DNA of 63,275 nt. Source: Acidobacteriota bacterium. Lineage in GTDB: Bacteria; Acidobacteriota; Vicinamibacteria; Vicinamibacterales; UBA2999. The notes under the pieces are model-generated. The model was given only the letters and a program-made list of their open reading frames with translations. It was not told the origin of the DNA and did no database searches. The stretch is from positions 1 through 63,275 of the forward strand of contig JAKFXY010000035.1 of the NCBI GenBank assembly GCA_021731165.1, read 5' to 3'. Positions within the stretch are counted from its first letter, which is position 1. Every line of letters begins with the position of its first letter. Positions 58,227 to 63,275 of this stretch are shown in pieces. A program made the translations under genes and the position numbers.

Positions 58227-59468
58227 GTGAGCAGGCGAGTCGTCGTCACGGGCATCGGGCTGGTGTCGTCCCTCGGGATCGGCACCGCCGCGAACTGGGA
58301 CGCAGTGCAGGCGGGTACGAGCGGCGTCGGACCCATCACCAAGTTCGACGCCACGGCGTTCGCGGCCCGTATCGCGGCCGAGGTGAGGGGATTCGACCCG
58401 CTGCAGTTCGTGGACAAGAAAGACGTCAAGAAGATGGACGTCTTCATCCAGTACGCGATCGCCGCCTCGCAGTTCGCGATGGACGACTCGAAGCTGGTGA
58501 TCACTCAGGAAAACGCGCCGAATGTCGGCGTATTTTTGGGCTCCGGCATCGGCGGGTTCAGCACCATTGAGCGTGAGCACGAAGCGCTGCTCAATGGCGG
58601 CCCGCGCAAGATTTCCCCGTTTTTCATCCCGTCCGCAATCATCAACCTCGCGGCGGGTCAGGTCTCCATCCGCTTCGGCGCGAAGGGGCCGAACCTGGCG
58701 ACCTGTACGGCCTGCTCGGCGTCCGCTCACGCGCTGGGCGAGTCGTTCGAGATCATCCGCCGGGGTGACGCCGACGCGATGATCGCCGGCGGCTCCGAAG
58801 CCGCGATCACGCCGATGAGCGTGGGTGGGTTCGCCGCCTTGCGCGCGCTCTCCACGCGCAACGACGAGCCGCAGAAGGCGAGCCGCCCTTTCGACAAGGG
58901 CCGCGACGGCTTCATCATCGGCGAGGGGGCCGGCGTGGTGATCCTCGAAGAGCTCGAGCACGCCACGCGGCGCGGCGCGCCGATCTACGCAGAGCTGGTC
59001 GGCTACGGGCTGACATCTGACGCGTTCCACATGACGGCGCCGTCGGAGGATGCCGAGGGTGGAATGCGCGTCATGCAGATGGCGATCCGGAAAGCCGGCA
59101 TTACCCCAGATCAGGTGGACTACATCAACGCGCACGGCACCTCTACGCCGCACAACGACCGTCTCGAGACGCTCGCCATCAAGCGCTGCTTCGGGGACCA
59201 TGCGCGGAACCTTGCGATTTCCTCGACCAAGTCGATGACGGGTCACCTGCTCGGCGGCGCCGGGGGGCTCGAGGCCGGTATCACCGTGCTGGCCGTCCAT
59301 TCCCAGGTCGCGCCGCCCACGATCAATATCGACGATCCCGATCCCGACTGCGATCTCGACTACGTGCCGCACACGAAGCGCCCCATGAAGATTCGCTACG
59401 CGCTGTCGAACTCCTTCGGCTTCGGTGGCACGAACGCGGCGCTGCTGTTCAAGAAGTACGAGGCATGA
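58227..59468 (+). CDS. fabF: 3-oxoacyl-ACP synthase II FabF
   Basis: 413 residues from GTG 58227. Catalytic Cys in TCTACSASAHALGESFEI (usually TACATGTHA), His in NAHGTSTPHND, and His in SMTGHLLGGAGGLEAG. Extends acyl-ACP. No fabH is found next to plsX/fabD, where it is common, so initiation must be encoded elsewhere or served differently. Confidence 0.95.
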   Translation: MSRRVVVTGIGLVSSLGIGTAANWDAVQAGTSGVGPITKFDATAFAARIAAEVRGFDPLQFVDKKDVKKMDVFIQYAIAASQFAMDDSKLVITQENAPNVGVFLGSGIGGFSTIEREHEALLNGGPRKISPFFIPSAIINLAAGQVSIRFGAKGPNLATCTACSASAHALGESFEIIRRGDADAMIAGGSEAAITPMSVGGFAALRALSTRNDEPQKASRPFDKGRDGFIIGEGAGVVILEELEHATRRGAPIYAELVGYGLTSDAFHMTAPSEDAEGGMRVMQMAIRKAGITPDQVDYINAHGTSTPHNDRLETLAIKRCFGDHARNLAISSTKSMTGHLLGGAGGLEAGITVLAVHSQVAPPTINIDDPDPDCDLDYVPHTKRPMKIRYALSNSFGFGGTNAALLFKKYEA

Positions 59469-59556
59469 ACGCCGTGCCTCCGTGGCAAGGGCGGGCGCAC
59501 GGCGTGCCCTTCATGGCCTCCGCGACGTTATTGCCGGTTTCCAGTACGTCCGCCCC

Positions 59557-60360
59557 ATGAAGATCGCGGTCTGTATCAAGCAAGTGCCCACTCGCGAGTG
59601 GCAGCCCCGCCTCGACGACGCGAAGACATGGATTCGCGAGCAAGACGCCAGCTACGAAATGAACGAGCCTGACGCCTACGCGCTCGAGGCGGCGCTGCGT
59701 CTCCGCGAAGCGCACGGGGGCGAGGTTGTGGTCTGCTCGGCTGGGCCGCCACGCGTACAACAGGTGATCCGCGAAGCGCTTGCGCGCGGTGCTGACCGCG
59801 CTGTACACGTCGAGGATGAGATGCTCGCCGCGGCCGATGCGGGCATGGTGGCCGAGGCCCTGGCGGCGGCCATGGTGGAGGAGCGGTTCGACCTCGTGCT
59901 CACGGGCCTCCAGTCTGAGGACCAGGGTCATGGCCAGACCGGCGTGATCCTTGGCGAGCGGCTCGGCATGCCGCACTCGACGATCATCATGGAGGTGGAA
60001 GTGCACGCCTCCTCGACGGAGGTGGGCGAGGGCGCTCACGCTTTGGCTCGGCCCTCCGTGCGCGTCAAACGGGAGCTTGAAGGCGGCTGGTTTCAGTGGG
60101 TCACGATGCCGTTGCCCGCGCTCCTCACGATCCAGAGTGGCATCAACCAGCTCCGCTACGCCACCCTCAAAGGGATCATGGGGGCCAAGAAGAAGGAGAT
60201 TCGGAGGGTGCCGATGCCTGCGGGGATCCAGCCGTCCCAACAGGTGGTCAGCCTGGCAGTGCCAGTTCGCAGCAAGGAGACGCGGATACTTGATGGGTCG
60301 CCAGCAGACACCGCTCGGGAGCTGATTCGGCTCTTGAGGGACGAGGCGAGGGTACTGTGA
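59557..60360 (+). CDS. etfB: Electron transfer flavoprotein beta subunit
   Basis: 267 residues from ATG 59557; the longer ORF overlaps fabF. MKIAVCIKQVPTREWQPRLD, MNEPDAYALEAALRL, LTGLQSEDQGHGQTGVILGE, and a C-terminal LKGIMGAKKKEIRRV recognition-loop segment. Accepts electrons from acyl-CoA dehydrogenases such as that at 13.3 kb. Confidence 0.94.
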   Translation: MKIAVCIKQVPTREWQPRLDDAKTWIREQDASYEMNEPDAYALEAALRLREAHGGEVVVCSAGPPRVQQVIREALARGADRAVHVEDEMLAAADAGMVAEALAAAMVEERFDLVLTGLQSEDQGHGQTGVILGERLGMPHSTIIMEVEVHASSTEVGEGAHALARPSVRVKRELEGGWFQWVTMPLPALLTIQSGINQLRYATLKGIMGAKKKEIRRVPMPAGIQPSQQVVSLAVPVRSKETRILDGSPADTARELIRLLRDEARVL

Positions 60361-61412
60361 TTCTTGTTGTCGCGGAACAGCGGAACGGGACCCTCAATCG
60401 CGCCACGTGGGAAGCGCTGGCCGCCGCGCGGGAGCTCGTTCGCGTACAGGAGTTGGACGGGCAGGCACGTTCGGGAGCCATGCCAGTCAAATTACCCGTC
60501 TCGATTGCCGTGCTTGGCTCCGATGTGGGTCAACTGGCGCGAGAGCTTGCCGGCAGCCGAGTGGCGGAGGTCCTGGCGGTGGAGCATCCCGCCCTCGCGC
60601 TCTACACCCCGGACGCGTACGCGATGGCGCTCGGCGGCATGATTCGGTCGGCGGGGCCGACGTTCGTGGTATTCGCGCACACCTACCAGACCCGCGACTT
60701 TGCACCGTTGCTGGCCGCGCGGATGCGCATGCCGATCATCACCGACGTGACAGGCATCACGGGCACCGCTGCCGGCGTGGTCTTCAGCAGGCCCATGTTT
60801 CAGGGAAAGCTCGTCGCGCAGGTCAGACCGATCGGCGGTGGTACCACAATCGTGACGGTGCAGATCGGGGCATTTCGCGCCGACGCCGTGATGCCGAACG
60901 CCCGGCGAGCAGGGGCTGGCTCCGCGGAGGACGGACAGCCTGGAGACCAGTCAGTCGTGACGAGTGTCGTGCCGGCGATTGACACCTCGGCGATCCGCCA
61001 CACAGCCGAAGCGCCGTTCCAGGAGGCGAAACGGACCGTCGATCTTGGTCAGGCCGAACGGATTGTCTCCGTGGGGCGCGGCATCAAAACGCAAGACAAG
61101 ATTCCGGTGGCGGAACGGCTCGCGAAAGCGCTTGGCGCCGAGCTGGCGGCCTCGCGCCCGATCTGCGACAACGGGTGGCTCCCCATGGAGCGCCAGGTCG
61201 GGAGTTCCGGCCAGACGGTGTCCCCCAAGCTGTACGTCGCGCTCGGCATCTCGGGCGCCATTCAGCATCTCGTGGGCATGAAGGGCTCGCGCACCATCGT
61301 CGCCATCAACAAGGACGCCGACGCGCCTATTTTCGAGGTTGCTGACTACGGCATCGTCGGCGACCTGTTCGAAATCGTCCCCGCACTCGTCGCCGAACTG
61401 GAAAAGACCTAG
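60357..61412 (+). CDS. etfA: Electron transfer flavoprotein alpha subunit
   Basis: 351 residues from GTG 60357, overlapping etfB. FAD domain: [60 protein letters not shown]. Pairs with EtfB and hands electrons to ETF-QO. Confidence 0.95.
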   Translation: MILVVAEQRNGTLNRATWEALAAARELVRVQELDGQARSGAMPVKLPVSIAVLGSDVGQLARELAGSRVAEVLAVEHPALALYTPDAYAMALGGMIRSAGPTFVVFAHTYQTRDFAPLLAARMRMPIITDVTGITGTAAGVVFSRPMFQGKLVAQVRPIGGGTTIVTVQIGAFRADAVMPNARRAGAGSAEDGQPGDQSVVTSVVPAIDTSAIRHTAEAPFQEAKRTVDLGQAERIVSVGRGIKTQDKIPVAERLAKALGAELAASRPICDNGWLPMERQVGSSGQTVSPKLYVALGISGAIQHLVGMKGSRTIVAINKDADAPIFEVADYGIVGDLFEIVPALVAELEKT

Positions 61413-61413
61413 G

Positions 61414-61523
61414 ACCACGAAGATACGAGGATCGCGACGGCCACGAAATGCGGATAGGGTTGGCGATGGGATCCGAACAAGAATGTTATTCGTGATCGTC
61501 CCGCCTTTCGTGATCTTCGTGGT
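61414..61523. repeat. CCACGAAGAT inverted repeat between etfA and ETF-QO
   Basis: ACCACGAAGAT (61414-61424) and ATCTTCGTGGT (61513-61523) are perfect 11-bp complements about 90 nt apart; CACGAAA and TTTCGTG lie inside. No gene in this 119-bp gap. Confidence 0.6.
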
Positions 61524-61531
61524 TTCACGTC

Positions 61532-63275
61532 ATGGAGCGTGAGTCCCTCGACGTAGACATCCTCATCGTCGGCGGCGGGCCGGCGGGTCTCGCCGCGGCG
61601 CTGCGGCTGGTGCAGCTACAGAAACAGCAGGAGGCAGGCGGACCTGACTCTTCGACACGCTCAGGGTCATACCGAGCAGCGGAAGGTCCGCCTCTGCAGA
61701 TTGCGCTGCTGGAAAAGGCGCGCGAGCCGGCGGCGCACCTGCTGTCAGGCGCGGTGCTCGATCCATCAACCTTGCGGGAGTTGATACCGGACTTCCGCGA
61801 GAGGGGCGCTCCGGTCGATGTTGAGGTCCGGCACGACAACGTCTACTTCCTGACCCGCAACGGGCGCATTCCCTTTCCGATTGTCCCGGCGCCGCTTCGT
61901 AACCACGGCAACGTCATCATCTCCCTCAATACATTCGGCGCCTGGCTCGCCGCCCAGGTGGACACAGACCGCGTGGATGTCTTCACCGGGTTTGCAGGTC
62001 AGGAGGTATTGATGGAGGGGACCCGCGTGACTGGCGTGCGTACCGGCGATCGCGGCGCCGGGAAAGCTGGAGAGCGGGAACACGCGGGGGACGGTGGGTG
62101 GGGGCCTGCGTTCGAGCCCGGCGTTGACATCCGCGCGAAGGTCACGATCTTCTGCGACGGTGTGCGAGGCAACCTGACGAAGGTGCTGATGCGTCAGTTG
62201 GCGCTCGGTCGTACGGGTCATCCCCAACAGTTCTCGCTCGGCATCAAGGAGCTGTGGGAGATTCCCGAGGGGCGGGTCGCACCGGGAACCGTGACGCACA
62301 CGATGGGGTTCCCGCTCCGCCCGGAGGAGTTCGGGGGCGGGTTCGTGTATGCATCGCCCGGCGGCAAGGCGACGACCATGCTCTCGCTCGGCTTTGTCGC
62401 CGGCCTCGACTACCACGATCCGCTGTTCGATCCGCACGACGCCTTCAACCGCTTCAAGCGGCACCCGCTTGTTGCACGGTTGCTCGATGGCGGACAGATG
62501 ATTCGCTACGGCGCGAAGGCACTGCCGGAGGGGGGCTGGAATGCCATCCCACGCACGTACATGGACGGCGGGCTCATTGCCGGGGACGCAGGCGGGTTTC
62601 TCAATTCGATGCGCCTCAAGGGCATCCACCTCGCGATGCGCACGGGGATGCTGGCCGCCGATACGGCGTTTGAAGCCGTTCGCGCCGGAGACACCTCGGA
62701 GGCCGCGCTCAAGAAGTACCAGGATCGGATCGACCGAAGCGCGGTGCGCGACGAGCTCTATCCAGTCAGAAACGTACACCAGTCGTTCGGCTATGGTTTG
62801 CTGCCTGGCCTGATCTACTCCGGCGTGTCTCTGCTGACGGGCGGACGATGGCCGTGGGATCTGAAGGGTCGTGCCGGTCACGCGCGAATGAAGACGCTCG
62901 CCGAGTACGGACACCGCGACGCCGCCATTGCAGGACCGCCAGGCGCGCTTCGGCCGCCTGTCGATCGCACGCTCACCTTCGACAAGGTCACCAACGTGCA
63001 CTACTCCGGCACGGCGCATCGCGAGGGGCAGCCATCGCACCTGCTCGTCCACACCGAAGTGTGCAGCTCGATCTGTGGCCCGGAGTACGGGCATCCGTGC
63101 GTGCGGTTCTGTCCGGCCAATGTGTATGAAATCGCGCAAGACGCCGGCAGCCCTCCGCGCTTGCAGATTAACGCGTCGAACTGCGTGCATTGCAAGACCT
63201 GCGACATCATGGATCCCTATCAGGCCATCACCTGGGTGCCGCCCGAAGGCGGCGGCGGACCCCAGTACAACGGGA
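61532..63275 (+). CDS. Electron transfer flavoprotein-quinone oxidoreductase, partial (3' end outside)
   Basis: ATG 61532 opens a frame that never closes before the window ends (581 codons). GxGxxG FAD start DILIVGGGPAGLAAALRL, LLSGAVLDPSTLRELIPDF, GGLIAGDAGGFLNSMRLKG, and near the end a 4Fe-4S cluster SNCVHCKTCDIMDP with CSSICGPEYGHPC before it. It passes electrons from ETF to the quinone pool. Residues about 35-54 (GPDSSTRSGSYRAAEGP) come from an inserted palindrome. About the last 5 residues are missing. Confidence 0.94.
   Translation, partial: MERESLDVDILIVGGGPAGLAAALRLVQLQKQQEAGGPDSSTRSGSYRAAEGPPLQIALLEKAREPAAHLLSGAVLDPSTLRELIPDFRERGAPVDVEVRHDNVYFLTRNGRIPFPIVPAPLRNHGNVIISLNTFGAWLAAQVDTDRVDVFTGFAGQEVLMEGTRVTGVRTGDRGAGKAGEREHAGDGGWGPAFEPGVDIRAKVTIFCDGVRGNLTKVLMRQLALGRTGHPQQFSLGIKELWEIPEGRVAPGTVTHTMGFPLRPEEFGGGFVYASPGGKATTMLSLGFVAGLDYHDPLFDPHDAFNRFKRHPLVARLLDGGQMIRYGAKALPEGGWNAIPRTYMDGGLIAGDAGGFLNSMRLKGIHLAMRTGMLAADTAFEAVRAGDTSEAALKKYQDRIDRSAVRDELYPVRNVHQSFGYGLLPGLIYSGVSLLTGGRWPWDLKGRAGHARMKTLAEYGHRDAAIAGPPGALRPPVDRTLTFDKVTNVHYSGTAHREGQPSHLLVHTEVCSSICGPEYGHPCVRFCPANVYEIAQDAGSPPRLQINASNCVHCKTCDIMDPYQAITWVPPEGGGGPQYNG
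61636..61693. repeat. Palindromic element inserted in the ETF-QO gene
   Basis: AGGCGGACCT (61636-61645) pairs exactly with AGGTCCGCCT (61684-61693) and encloses CTTCGACACGCTCAGGGT and CCGAGCAGCGGAAG. The frame is kept. Confidence 0.85.

Overview
This 63 kb GC-rich window looks like chromosomal core from a diderm, lipid-A-making bacterium that respires with menaquinone. The evidence is BamA, LolC/LolD, Skp/OmpH, FabZ-LpxA with LpxI, an Oar-type TonB receptor tail and a futalosine-route menaquinone cluster. Gene content and style fit Acidobacteriota, most likely a Vicinamibacteria-like lineage; this placement is inference. Genes are dense, GTG starts are common, and many neighbours overlap by 1 to 17 bp. 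No stretch over 300 bp lacks a gene. I saw no tRNA, rRNA or CRISPR array.

Region 1 (1-20.2 kb): a broken TonB-receptor tail next to a possible transposase edge, lnt, prfB with its programmed +1 frameshift, a class A penicillin-binding protein (minus strand), the heat-shock set dnaK-dnaJ-hspR, a DnaC-like ATPase and hemW. Next come two paralogous small proteins, a small beta-barrel protein, acyl-CoA dehydrogenase, meaB, a methylmalonyl-CoA epimerase/metallo-beta-lactamase fusion, MTA phosphorylase, an adenosine-kinase-like PfkB protein and an unusual IMP dehydrogenase/GMP reductase family enzyme.

Region 2 (20.2-26.7 kb, minus strand): a TetR-controlled tripartite efflux operon (tetR, lipoprotein adaptor, RND pump, TolC). 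The RND gene carries a one-base frameshift, and its 3' end runs in frame into TolC.

Region 3 (26.8-43.8 kb): small membrane proteins, enoyl-CoA hydratase, ribH-nusB-lysS, lolC-lolD, clpC, bamA, an opposing small lipoprotein gene, ompH, a fabZ-lpxA fusion, lpxI and a Gfo/Idh oxidoreductase. This is the outer-membrane biogenesis block.

Region 4 (43.8-49.6 kb): a menaquinone cluster made of an MqnE-like protein without its radical-SAM cysteines, mqnA, mqnC, an aminofutalosine-deaminase-like amidohydrolase, a UbiA prenyltransferase and a UbiE/MenG methyltransferase. Region 5 (49.7-63.3 kb): a TonB-like protein, miaA, hfq, deoB, dgt, yceD-rpmF-plsX-fabD-fabG-acpP-fabF, then etfB, etfA and ETF-quinone oxidoreductase running off the end. 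Fatty-acid synthesis and electron delivery to the quinone pool are therefore adjacent.

The most unusual signal cuts across genes: a family of modular palindromes (CGGACCT/AGGTCCG stems, often holding CTTCGACACGCTCAGG-type arms) lies between genes and also inside coding regions in frame. It adds about 20 to 48 residues to LpxI, the Gfo/Idh enzyme, FabD and ETF-QO. A second class of low-complexity intergenic words (TTTGACC, GGGTGGT, GGTTC, CCACGAAG) forms hairpins and sometimes supplies stop codons, C-terminal tails or a start codon.
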